Of a DNA stretch of 64,000 bases, positions 8,974 to 16,850 are shown in pieces; position 1 is the first letter of the stretch; the number at the start of each line of letters is the position of its first letter. The DNA lies in contig NZ_JACJSE010000002.1 of assembly GCF_014698045.1 (NCBI RefSeq), positions 62,001-126,000 of the forward strand, in the 5' to 3' direction. The notes beneath the pieces were generated by a model. That model searched no databases, was not told where the DNA came from, and saw nothing but the letters and a program-made list of their open reading frames with translations. Source of the DNA: Aulosira sp. FACHB-615. GTDB taxonomy: Bacteria; Cyanobacteriota; Cyanobacteriia; Cyanobacteriales; Nostocaceae. A program made the translations under genes and the position numbers.

Positions 8974-11703
8974 CTAACTATTAATTTGCATTTGCTGTTG
9001 ATTTAAATAGAAATAATGTCCTCGTTTAGCCATTAGTTCTGCATGAGTGCCACTTTCAATTAATAGCCCTCGATCTAGGACTAAAATTAAATCTGCATTC
9101 CGCACTGTAGAAAGGCGGTGGGCGATAACTAATGTTGTTCTGCCTTTGAGGATTTTATTTAAATTCTGTTGAATAATTCTTTCCGATTCAGTATCTAGAT
9201 GGGAGGTAGCTTCGTCTAAAATCAATAGCTGTGGATTACCTAACAAAGCTCTAGCGATCGCAATTCGTTGTCGCTGTCCACCAGATAACAAGCCGCCACC
9301 TTCACCTATTTGGGTTTCATATCCCAAGGGTAGCTTTTTAATAAACTCATCCGCACCAGCTAATTTAGCAGCTTCGATTAATTCTGCTAAGGTAGCTCCT
9401 GGATATCCTAAACTAATATTCTCTCGAATTGTGCCACCAAATAAAAAGGTATCTTGGTCAACTACTCCCACACAAGAACGTAGAGAACGTAAGGAAATGC
9501 TAGTAATATCTTGTCCATCAATTAAGACTTTGCCATCAGTAGGCGGATATAACCCTAAAACTAACTTAGAAATAGTAGTTTTACCTGAACCACTCCGCCC
9601 TACTAAAGCTACCATCTGCCCTGGTTTGATTTCAAATGAGAGATTTTCTAAAATATTCACATCACTATCTGGATGATAGCGAAAGGTCACATTTTCAAAC
9701 CGGATACTACCTTGGAGTTGAGGAATATTTTGCCTTAATTGATGTTGTAAATCTTCTTCTGGCTCCGCATCTAAAACATCATTAATCCGTTCTACAGCAA
9801 TCACGACTTCTTGCAATTGATTCCACAAAACCGTTAATCTTTGAAATGGGGTAATAATATTGACTAAAAGCAAATTAAATGCAACCAACTGCCCAATCGT
9901 TAATTGATTTTGAATTACTAAGTGCGCCCCAAACCAGAGCAAAGCGGTAGTTACCAAGGCTTGAATTGTATTACTAATAATTTGCAGTCGATTACTAATA
10001 ACTTGACTGGCAAAGTTGGTTTTTACTTCTTGGTTTAATAACTCTTCCCAATGCCAACGCACATTTTGTTCCACTGCTGTGGCTTTGACTGTTCGCACAC
10101 CAGTTAAGGCTTCAATTAAGTAACTGCTTTCCTTGGCGACAGAATTAAAGATTTCCCGCGAAATTCTCTGCAAAAATGGTGTAGCGATTAATGCTAATAA
10201 GGCGAATGGTGGCACAATAATTAATACTAGCAAAGCCATACGCCAGCTATACCAAAACATCAAGCCGACATAAATAAAGACGGTGAATAAATCTAAGAGT
10301 ATAGATAATGCTTCACCAGAAAGAAATCTTTGAATTTTGCGGTTTTCTTGAATGCGGGAGACAATATCGCCCACATAACGCGACTCGAAAAAACTCAAAG
10401 GTAGTCGCAATGTATGGCGAATAAAACCAACAATTAATACTAAGTCAATTTTGTTGGCTGTATGGTCTAAGAGATATTGACGCAACCCCATCATGGCGAC
10501 ACGGAACAAGTTAAACATCAGCAACCCTAAACCCACGGCTGTTAATGTCAGTTCCGATCGCTGGACAACCACACGGTCTAAAATTAACTGGGTAAATAAC
10601 GGGGTAATCAGCCCAAAGATTTGGATAAATACAGAAGCAATCAACACCTCAACTATCACCAGCGAGTGAGGTTTCATTAATCCAAAAAATTGCCAAAAAG
10701 GTGTAGAGGCTTCTTTGGCATCTTTAAAAGCGGCTGTTGGTTGCAACAGCAAAGCATAACCAGTCCAGTTAGCTTTAAATTCGCTGTGGCTGAGGGTTTT
10801 TTGACCGATGGCGGGGTCGCCAATAATCACATCGTTGGGAGTAATTTCGTAAACAACTATATAATGTTTGCCTTCCCAATGAGCGATCGCAGGTAATTTT
10901 TGCTTGGCTAACTGATTAAAACTAGCTTTCACCGGTCTAGTGTTAAAACCGAGGCTTTCCGCCGCCATGACTAATCCTCGCAACGATGCACCGTTGCGGT
11001 CAACATTGGCGATATCTCGTAAACGATTCACACTAAAACGTTTACCCCAATAACGCGACACCATCACTAAGCAAGCAGCACCACAGTCAGAAGCACTTTG
11101 TTGAGCAAAAAACGGATAGCGTCGAGTTACCCTCTGCCATAAATGTCCGACTCGTTGACTAGGGTTGGGGAAGTAAGCTTTACTAATCTTTTTGCTATCT
11201 GGAGGTTCGACAGGCGGCGCAACAATATCTATTTGATGATGTGGATGCACCTCAGATGTCTGAAGAGAGGAAGTATCCGCGCTGTTTGGTTGTGGCGAAC
11301 GGGATAAGGCTTTAGTCCAGAGATGATCCCGCATTTGGGGGTATTTCGCCATTAATGACTGCAACACATCACCAGGAATAAAACATAGTTGCAAGTTAAC
11401 AGAAGCTCTGGCGGAATATGGTGTGAGGTTAGCTTCTGGAAATAAGGTAAATTCCCCGAAGGAAGTTCCTGTTTCTAATGTGGCAATTAATTCATCAACA
11501 TCATCTAGTAGCCTGACTTTACCTGTCACCACAATATAGATACCAGGTTCTACATTTGCGCCTTGCCAGAATTTACCAACTTTTGGATTTAGGGATTTAG
11601 CTTGTTGAAGACAGTACTGAAATTCTTCTACCGATAGGGAACAGCCCAAAGTCTCGTTGAGTTGTTCGGGAGTGATCAACTGAACGGATAGATTATGCAC
11701 CAT
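8974..11703 (-). CDS. cNMP-binding, C39-peptidase ABC exporter (PCAT)
   Basis: A 909-aa bifunctional exporter that should cut a double-glycine leader and export the released peptide. Domains: a Crp-like cyclic-nucleotide-binding domain (about 40-130); a C39 cysteine peptidase (about 195-322) with catalytic C207 in QQSASDCGAACL, H280 in GKHYIVV and D296 in IGDPAIG; a six-helix membrane region (about 345-640); and an ATPase with Walker A GRSGSGKTT (702-710), LSGGQ (806-810) and Walker B LLILDEA. All catalytic residues are present, so it should be active. The layout recalls HetC of Anabaena, but that identity is not claimed. Its start overlaps the end of the HTH gene by 11 nt, implying translational coupling. 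A Gly-Gly precursor lies about 3.8 kb upstream on the same strand. Confidence 0.93.
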   Translation of the reverse strand: MVHNLSVQLITPEQLNETLGCSLSVEEFQYCLQQAKSLNPKVGKFWQGANVEPGIYIVVTGKVRLLDDVDELIATLETGTSFGEFTLFPEANLTPYSARASVNLQLCFIPGDVLQSLMAKYPQMRDHLWTKALSRSPQPNSADTSSLQTSEVHPHHQIDIVAPPVEPPDSKKISKAYFPNPSQRVGHLWQRVTRRYPFFAQQSASDCGAACLVMVSRYWGKRFSVNRLRDIANVDRNGASLRGLVMAAESLGFNTRPVKASFNQLAKQKLPAIAHWEGKHYIVVYEITPNDVIIGDPAIGQKTLSHSEFKANWTGYALLLQPTAAFKDAKEASTPFWQFFGLMKPHSLVIVEVLIASVFIQIFGLITPLFTQLILDRVVVQRSELTLTAVGLGLLMFNLFRVAMMGLRQYLLDHTANKIDLVLIVGFIRHTLRLPLSFFESRYVGDIVSRIQENRKIQRFLSGEALSILLDLFTVFIYVGLMFWYSWRMALLVLIIVPPFALLALIATPFLQRISREIFNSVAKESSYLIEALTGVRTVKATAVEQNVRWHWEELLNQEVKTNFASQVISNRLQIISNTIQALVTTALLWFGAHLVIQNQLTIGQLVAFNLLLVNIITPFQRLTVLWNQLQEVVIAVERINDVLDAEPEEDLQHQLRQNIPQLQGSIRFENVTFRYHPDSDVNILENLSFEIKPGQMVALVGRSGSGKTTISKLVLGLYPPTDGKVLIDGQDITSISLRSLRSCVGVVDQDTFLFGGTIRENISLGYPGATLAELIEAAKLAGADEFIKKLPLGYETQIGEGGGLLSGGQRQRIAIARALLGNPQLLILDEATSHLDTESERIIQQNLNKILKGRTTLVIAHRLSTVRNADLILVLDRGLLIESGTHAELMAKRGHYFYLNQQQMQINS

Positions 11704-12322
11704 AGATATCTACATTTCTTCCTAATTTTGTGAACTTCATCGGCGAAAAGTCGCTATCATAGGTTAATCTTGCCGATCGCAAATCTTTAATCAAAATTTT
11801 GGCACCATGAGTTTGCTGAGGTTGGGTTGCTTCAGCATTTTGGGATTTTGGTAATGTAGATAACCCCATTTGTTTGAGGAGTCGCTTAATATGGCGATCG
11901 CTAATTTCCATCCCTAATTCTTTGGCGAGATGTTTTTGCAGCCAGTTCACTGTCCAGCGCCGAAAAGAATAGCCATAGTCGCGGGGACTATTACTCACAA
12001 GTTCTCTCAATCGCTCTAAATACTGCTCATTCACTGCTTTTGGGCGACCAATAGGGAAATCTTGCCATTGATGCGCCATACCGATTCGCGCAATGTGCAT
12101 CCAATGTCGTGCTGTAGCTGCACAACATCCCAAAATTTGACAAATTTCCGTTTGTGACTTTCCTTCATCTGTCAACAACATAATTTCAATGCGCTGACGA
12201 TAGGAATCAGATAAATCTTTTTGTAAATTTTCTTGCAGTAGTTTGCGTTGAAACTTTGTTAAATACTTACCTGTAGGAGCTTGCGCCCTGTCAATGTCAT
12301 ATTGTGCTTGGTTGTACGACAT
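11693..12322 (-). CDS. HTH protein, transposase-derived, coupled to exporter
   Basis: A 209-aa protein with tandem helix-turn-helix segments like the DNA-binding half of IS630-type transposases: KSQTEICQILGCCAATARHWM (about 55-75) and a second winged part ending in ISDRHIKRLLKQMGLS (about 140-156). No DDE catalytic domain follows, and the C-terminus is short, so it is more likely a domesticated DNA-binding protein than a mobile element. Its last codons overlap the ATG of the exporter gene by 11 nt, which ties the two in translation. It could regulate the locus. A truncated transposase remnant is the alternative, but the exact coupling and intact frame argue against it. Confidence 0.75.
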   Translation of the reverse strand: MSYNQAQYDIDRAQAPTGKYLTKFQRKLLQENLQKDLSDSYRQRIEIMLLTDEGKSQTEICQILGCCAATARHWMHIARIGMAHQWQDFPIGRPKAVNEQYLERLRELVSNSPRDYGYSFRRWTVNWLQKHLAKELGMEISDRHIKRLLKQMGLSTLPKSQNAEATQPQQTHGAKILIKDLRSARLTYDSDFSPMKFTKLGRNVDIYGA

Positions 12323-12984
12323 AACGGTAAAAATGCACTACAAATTGGTATGTCTGTTGTTATTTACCCAATGCAAATTAGACAGCAGGTAAATGACAAT
12401 CAGCAGTGCAGATTAAATTGCACCGGGCTATAAATACATATACAAAAAATTAATTTCCGTAAAAACAATTAAATATTTTTCTCGATGGAATATTTATTCA
12501 ACGATGAAGTCTATGTGATATCTCTGGTGCGGGTGTTCAGGCGATCGCTTCTGCAAACAAAATTTTTTGGGACATCAACTAAAACATTTATGTCCCAAAA
12601 ATTGATTAAATTAACCGCTTGAATTAACCTCAGCATCAACATATTTATAGCTGTATTAGCTTGCTAGACTTAGCTTTGCCAGATTTCACGATTGAACGCC
12701 GACACTTTTTCAGCAGATAATTCCGCAGTTAAACAGCTTCGATATTTAGATATAAAAATTATTTTTGTATCTCTATTATTTACAAACTGATATTAATATG
12801 ATACTCAAGTATAATTTTTACTAATGTGTACATGCGTTACAGCACGCCTATACTAATAAAGTACAAATAGAAACTCTTTAGTTTATCCTAAAACCTTTCT
12901 AGATGAAGATACAATTGATCAGTTATTTATATAAAAGTCTCCACTCTCCCTTGTCTCCCTTGTCCACCTTGTCTCCCTTATCTC
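12323..12984. other. 662-bp gap inside the export locus
   Basis: AT-rich region between the isomerase and HTH genes. It contains a 12-bp perfect inverted repeat, TTTTTGGGACAT at 12564-12575 and its complement at 12590-12601, with a 14-nt loop. The minus strand has only short unsupported frames. A promoter for the HTH-exporter-HlyD half may lie here. STRR units (CTTGTCTCCC) occur at 12946-12985. Confidence 0.55.
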
Positions 12985-13734
12985 CTAACCACCTACAGAC
13001 TCAAGCTGAAGCTGATATGTAACTTGCTGCGTTTGCTGCTTCAGCCATTCCGCAAATAAATATGCCACAATTTGTTGGCGCAATTGAGCATTTAACTCTG
13101 GCTGAATAATTTCCTCTACCAAAATCAAGTGAATTCCTCTTGATGTAAAAATTGGTTTGAGAAGTTGGGGAGGCTGAACTGTAAAAATAGCCGCAGATAT
13201 TTCTGGTAATAAATCTCGGCGACGAACTAACCCACGATATCCACAAGCACGACGTAATTCGATATTTTCGATATATTGGTGAGCCACTTCATAAAAGCTA
13301 ATTTCACCTTCTTTAATAGCGTAATAAAGTTCTAATGCTAAATCTTCATCTTCTAAAATTACTTCGTACATAATCACACCAGCATAGTCGAGTTGGTGTA
13401 CAAAAAAGTATTCTTCAACTTTATTTTCAAACAGGTGTGATGCTAACTTACCAAAAATGAGACTACTATAAGTAATTTTTTCAAAATCATCAAGAGACAG
13501 ATAATTTTTTTCTAGCCATTGCCATGTTTCAGCCGCACTATCAAGGTTGTTAGCTAATCGAATTTTATCTGCTGCTTGTTGCAATTCCTCTGTTTCTACC
13601 TTAATTCCATTTTCTAAAGCAACAGCTTTCACAATATGATCAGCCGTAATTTGTTCAATAATTTCTGGCAGCTTACAAGATAGTTTTAGTTGATGTAAAA
13701 TATCTTGACTGGTAATTAAGATAGAGTCTGTCAT
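12985..13734 (-). CDS. Parvulin-type (PpiC) peptidyl-prolyl isomerase
   Basis: A 249-aa protein resembling the SurA/PpiC-type isomerases that are often encoded beside cyanobacterial HlyD/ABC exporters. The N-terminal half is helical (SurA-N-like). The C-terminal half (about 118-225) carries a divergent rotamase domain, seen in the ALELYYAIKEGEISFYEVA and RGIHLILVEEI segments. There is no signal peptide, so it is predicted to act in the cytoplasm, possibly keeping an export substrate unfolded or assisting its maturation. It lies between the TPR gene (208 bp upstream) and the HTH gene on the same strand. The role in the locus is inferred from neighbourhood only. Confidence 0.75.
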   Translation of the reverse strand: MTDSILITSQDILHQLKLSCKLPEIIEQITADHIVKAVALENGIKVETEELQQAADKIRLANNLDSAAETWQWLEKNYLSLDDFEKITYSSLIFGKLASHLFENKVEEYFFVHQLDYAGVIMYEVILEDEDLALELYYAIKEGEISFYEVAHQYIENIELRRACGYRGLVRRRDLLPEISAAIFTVQPPQLLKPIFTSRGIHLILVEEIIQPELNAQLRQQIVAYLFAEWLKQQTQQVTYQLQLESVGG

Positions 13735-13876
13735 TTTAAATAGGGATATATAAAAGTTTTATTTGATATGTGAATGAAAGAGACAAGGGAGGAAAGGGAG
13801 ACAAGGTGGACAAGGTAGAGATGTTTGTAAATTGCTATAGGAGTCCTCTTTGATTGATAAATTTGTAAAGGTGCAG

Positions 13877-13928
13877 TATGGCAGTTTACCCTGACAAATA
13901 GAATTACCAATCATTGAGAACTGCCATA
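13877..13928 (-). terminator. 10-bp inverted repeat after the TPR gene
   Basis: Perfect arms TATGGCAGTT (13877-13886) and AACTGCCATA (13919-13928) with a 32-nt loop, starting 14 nt after the TPR stop codon. It may be an attenuator or RNA-stabilising stem between the TPR and isomerase genes; there is no clear T-run. Confidence 0.45.
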
Positions 13929-13942
13929 GCTTAGTTGTTATC

Positions 13943-15271
13943 TTAAACTAATACCTTATCAGCCGATCGCTTTAATGCAGACAAGGATTCACTTTGGAAG
14001 TTAGGTGCGGCTTTAGGTTGTAATTGTTGCTTTTGTTCTTCCAGTTCTGCTAAACGCAAATTACTCCAATTCACCAGGCCAGGATTTCCCAAACTAGGCG
14101 CTATATTAGCTAGGTGTTGAACAACTGAGATAGCTTCTGGTTCGATTTGTAGAGAAGCCAGATAACAATCACTAGCTAATTCTAATTCACCCATTTTTTC
14201 ATGACATTGACCAGCCATAAACCAAGCCACTGGAGTTCCTGGAGGGCCTAATCTTGTAGCTGAACGATAGTATTTAGCGGCTTCTTCGAGTTTGCCACGT
14301 TTGGTTAACACTTCCGCCAATTCTAAATGATATCTCGGTTCAAGAGGCTCTAGCTGGACTATCAGACGTACTCGTTCTTCTGCTAAATCGAGATCCTTTA
14401 ACCATATCGACTCTTTAGAACGGCTTTCCATACACAAGCTGAGATTTTCCCGTGCAACAATTTGTTGCAATTCATTTTCAGGTTTTAAACTTCTGGCGTA
14501 AGACTCGCATAAATCCATTTCTTCAACTACTTTCTGTTTATCTCTGCGTAAAAATGGCACAAAAGAAACAGAACGATAGTACATACTCATCAACAAGTTA
14601 TATTCAAACTCGTTTAGTGAAGGTCTTAATATTTCAATGTCCTTGGTAACTTCTTCACGCCAAAACTCAGCCGAGGCTAAATCTCCAAATATTTTGGAAT
14701 ATTCAACTACCATTTGTAAGCCAGCGTTGATTTTTACCTTACTTCCCGATGGCGCATGGGTAGCGATCGCGGCAATTTCTTGAATATAATCAAAGGTGCG
14801 ATCGTCAAAGTGAGTAATCAAGCTAGAAAGCGCCCTACACCATGCAAGAGTAGCAAGTTCCACATTACTAGCAATTTCATCATTAGATATTTCTGGGATA
14901 TACTCTTTTACGACTCGATGAAAGCACAAGCTTCGCAACAAGTTCATCACCCGTAATTTGGTGATATTGGGTAGTTCTTGATAATTAGATAAATACTCAC
15001 AAAGCTTTTCCCAACGCTCAGTGCGTAATTCTTTTGCTAACTCTAGTGGATGATTAACATGATATTGATACATCCCAGTTTCTTTGACCAGAGATTCTCG
15101 AAAGAAAGGTGAGACATTAACTTGAACAGTATAAGGAAGTGTGGTGTTATTAATTAAACTGTTATAACTAAATTCAATTCCATAATGATGAGGTTTACCG
15201 CCATTGAGAGGGCCTAAATCAAAATATTGTCGATTTAACCAAGCAATAGGTGAACTATTAAGAGTTAGCAT
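13943..15271 (-). CDS. TPR protein of the peptide-export locus
   Basis: A 442-aa protein not recognised as a named family. The N-terminal 290 residues have no obvious motif but are mostly helical. The C-terminal part (about 295-400) has tetratricopeptide repeats, for example YHLELAEVLTKRGKLEEAAKYYRSA followed by AWFMAGQCHEKMGELELASDCYLAS. TPR arrays usually bind peptides or partner proteins. There is no signal peptide or membrane helix. It starts 210 bp after the 54-codon precursor gene, separated by two stem-loops, and precedes the isomerase. By position it is a candidate chaperone or maturation factor for the peptide, but this is inference. Confidence 0.75.
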   Translation of the reverse strand: MLTLNSSPIAWLNRQYFDLGPLNGGKPHHYGIEFSYNSLINNTTLPYTVQVNVSPFFRESLVKETGMYQYHVNHPLELAKELRTERWEKLCEYLSNYQELPNITKLRVMNLLRSLCFHRVVKEYIPEISNDEIASNVELATLAWCRALSSLITHFDDRTFDYIQEIAAIATHAPSGSKVKINAGLQMVVEYSKIFGDLASAEFWREEVTKDIEILRPSLNEFEYNLLMSMYYRSVSFVPFLRRDKQKVVEEMDLCESYARSLKPENELQQIVARENLSLCMESRSKESIWLKDLDLAEERVRLIVQLEPLEPRYHLELAEVLTKRGKLEEAAKYYRSATRLGPPGTPVAWFMAGQCHEKMGELELASDCYLASLQIEPEAISVVQHLANIAPSLGNPGLVNWSNLRLAELEEQKQQLQPKAAPNFQSESLSALKRSADKVLV

Positions 15272-15361
15272 AATATCTCTCCTGATGTTTATTATTATGT
15301 AGTTATTGCACCACTACAAAAATCAAGCCACAATTTGACAAGTAGCTAGACATGAGATAAA

Positions 15362-15403
15362 TCACAGTGACATTCGTTTAGAAAATTAACTATGTCACTG
15401 TGA
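15362..15403 (-). promoter_or_regulatory. Second stem-loop between precursor and TPR gene
   Basis: Perfect 12-bp arms TCACAGTGACAT (15362-15373) and ATGTCACTGTGA (15392-15403) with an 18-nt loop. It lies about 90 nt before the TPR start codon on the minus strand. It could be a weak terminator, an mRNA processing site or an operator; the half-site TCACAGTGA is itself palindromic. Confidence 0.6.
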
Positions 15404-15415
15404 AAAGTTGCTTTT

Positions 15416-15465
15416 AAAATAGTTCTGAAATCCGCAACCAAGATTGTGTATTTCAGAACTATTTT
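15416..15465 (-). terminator. 16-bp stem-loop directly after the precursor gene
   Basis: Perfect 16-bp arms AAAATAGTTCTGAAAT (15416-15431) and its complement (15450-15465) with an 18-nt loop, beginning 16 nt after the precursor stop codon. Read on the minus strand it ends in TATTTT, like an intrinsic terminator. Such partial terminators are typical after small, highly expressed precursor genes, where they limit read-through into the processing genes. Confidence 0.7.
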
Positions 15466-15481
15466 GGAAATTTTTCCTATC

Positions 15482-15646
15482 TTACGCTAAGAAAGAAGAC
15501 CATTTAGCAACTGCAAAAGCAACACCACCACGTACAGTTGTGAAAGCTGTAAACTCTGGAGACTCTTTTGCTGATTTAGACTTTAAGTCAACGATTTCAT
15601 CAGCAGCTTTTTCAGATTTCAGTTGATTAATTTTAATTTCAGCCAT
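15482..15646 (-). CDS. Gly-Gly leader peptide precursor (54 aa)
   Basis: A small gene encoding a 54-aa peptide beginning MAEIKINQLKSEKAADE. The charged N-terminal part (residues 1-41) ends in FTTVRGG, matching a double-glycine leader with hydrophobic residues at positions -4 (V) and -7 (F). Cleavage after G41 would release a 13-residue hydrophobic core, VAFAVAKWSSFLA. A GAGG ribosome site lies 9 nt upstream of the ATG. A stem-loop precedes the site and a strong hairpin follows the stop codon. On the same strand downstream are a TPR protein, an isomerase and an exporter with an intact C39 peptidase, the enzyme class that cuts Gly-Gly leaders. A bacteriocin or signalling peptide is the inference. 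No known family was recognised. Confidence 0.72.
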   Translation of the reverse strand: MAEIKINQLKSEKAADEIVDLKSKSAKESPEFTAFTTVRGGVAFAVAKWSSFLA

Positions 15647-15658
15647 GATAATAAACCT

Positions 15659-15732
15659 CAAGATTCAAGTTGTTTTGACGAAGAAACTTTGTTTTGTCTC
15701 TTCCTATTAACATCATGCTTTCTTGAATCTTG
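15659..15732 (-). promoter_or_regulatory. 5' leader stem-loop of the precursor gene
   Basis: Perfect 11-bp arms CAAGATTCAAG (15659-15669) and CTTGAATCTTG (15722-15732) enclose about 52 nt. In the minus-strand transcript the second arm ends directly beside the AGG of the ribosome site, so folding could stabilise the mRNA or gate translation. A possible promoter element TTGCAT lies just upstream. Confidence 0.55.
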
Positions 15733-15897
15733 GAATGCAAGGGAAAGTCCGGTATGAATTGGGACAAAAATATCGCATTTTCTGGAGCTAAAATCAAAAA
15801 TATAAGTCAATATTTACTCATAGTTTAGGCTGGAGCAGAAGAACTAGAAGCTATTCTGTAGACACATCTAGCATTTCTAAATCATTCCTGAACCAAA

Positions 15898-15930
15898 AGA
15901 TCCCCGACTTTTCCAAGAAGTCGGGGATCT
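15898..15930. repeat. 13-bp hairpin repeat AGATCCCCGACTT
   Basis: Perfect arms AGATCCCCGACTT (15898-15910) and AAGTCGGGGATCT (15918-15930) with a 7-nt loop. A half-site also occurs near 6065. A dispersed cyanobacterial hairpin that can serve as terminator. Confidence 0.75.
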
Positions 15931-16850
15931 GAGCTTCGATAAGTTGCATCTTCATCAAGAAACGGTATTACTGGTGCAGTATATCGGCAGAATAGAAGTA
16001 ATTATGTCTCTTTTTTCTCCCTTCTCTTGTCTTTAGCTGATTCTCATTAGGGACTTGCAAGCAAAAAATCTCCCATTATCTGCTAATACCAATTTAAGAA
16101 AAGAATGCGACAGATATAAATCAGGAAAGTCTTGCTGGAGCTAGATTTCTTAATTGCGTTAGCGAACCTGCAAGCGTCATTGTGAATTGCGAATTGCGAA
16201 TTGGTATAAGTAGGTGGATAGATTATTTAGAATACACATTTCGACTTCTCCCCAAGGGAGACGCTACGCGAACGCTCAATGCTCAATAAGCTGACTAGAA
16301 GAGGGTTGAGCGAAGCGATGCACTGAGCCTGTCGAAGTGTGGATACTGAGCGCAGTCGAAGTATCGAAACCCAGTAATCTCAAGTTAAGTTTAATTTAGT
16401 CCTTCTACTTAACAAGGAAGAGCAGGGAGAAACTTATTTTTTTGATTACTATTAGAACAAAAATAAAAAATTAAGCATCAAGGTAGAAACTTCACCTCAT
16501 GCTTTATCTAAATGCTTTATCTAACAAGGCAAAAATTTTCCAAATAAGAATTCAGAACTCAGAAGTCAGCCGCTAGAACGAATTTCTCACAAAATCGTCT
16601 TTGAGTATCTGAAATATTAAGTTTCAAACCTTGCTCTTGGTAGGCAAAATTAGTATTAAATTGTGATTCCTTGTGAAATGACTCCTGCATTCTGACTAGT
16701 ACAGTTCGGCGTAAATAAACCGACCACACTTCGACCACTTCGGCTGCGCTCAGTACAAGTACGCTCAGTGACCATCAGGAATTGCTAAAAGGCTTGTGGT
16801 ATCAATATTCTTGCTTTTGCCTTTTGACCTTTTACTTTTGCCTTATTGTA
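15931..16850. other. Long intergenic region with mobile repeat
   Basis: About 0.9 kb with no supported gene. It contains the MITE-like element at 16205-16413 and several short dispersed repeats of the TTCGGCTGCGCTCAGTACAAG type (16738-16760). Codon-like structure is absent on both strands. Confidence 0.55.
16205..16413. mobile_element. MITE-like element, copy A
   Basis: Ends are imperfect inverted repeats: TAAGTAGGTGGATA on the left against TAAGTAGAAGGACTA read inward from the right. The inside shares GCTCAATGCTCAATAAGCTGA and AATCTCAAGTTA..TTTAATTTAGT with copy B at 37518-37667. Copy A is longer, with added GGAGACGCTACGCGAACG and CACTGAGC..GTCGAAGT repeat segments. Confidence 0.65.

Noticed and set aside
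11693..12322. Insertion sequence (IS630 transposase)
   Set aside because: Only DNA-binding segments are present, no DDE domain and no flanking inverted repeats were seen; overlap with the exporter gene points to a resident gene.
12564..12601. Inverted repeat TTTTTGGGACAT considered as a terminator
   Set aside because: The T-run is on the 5' side and the A-run on the 3' side on both strands, the wrong order for an intrinsic terminator.
12600..12800. A minus-strand stop-to-stop frame with a leader-like LTAELSAEKVSAFN stretch in the export locus, considered as a second precursor
   Set aside because: No start codon or ribosome site precedes it and it has no Gly-Gly motif; it may be a remnant or chance.
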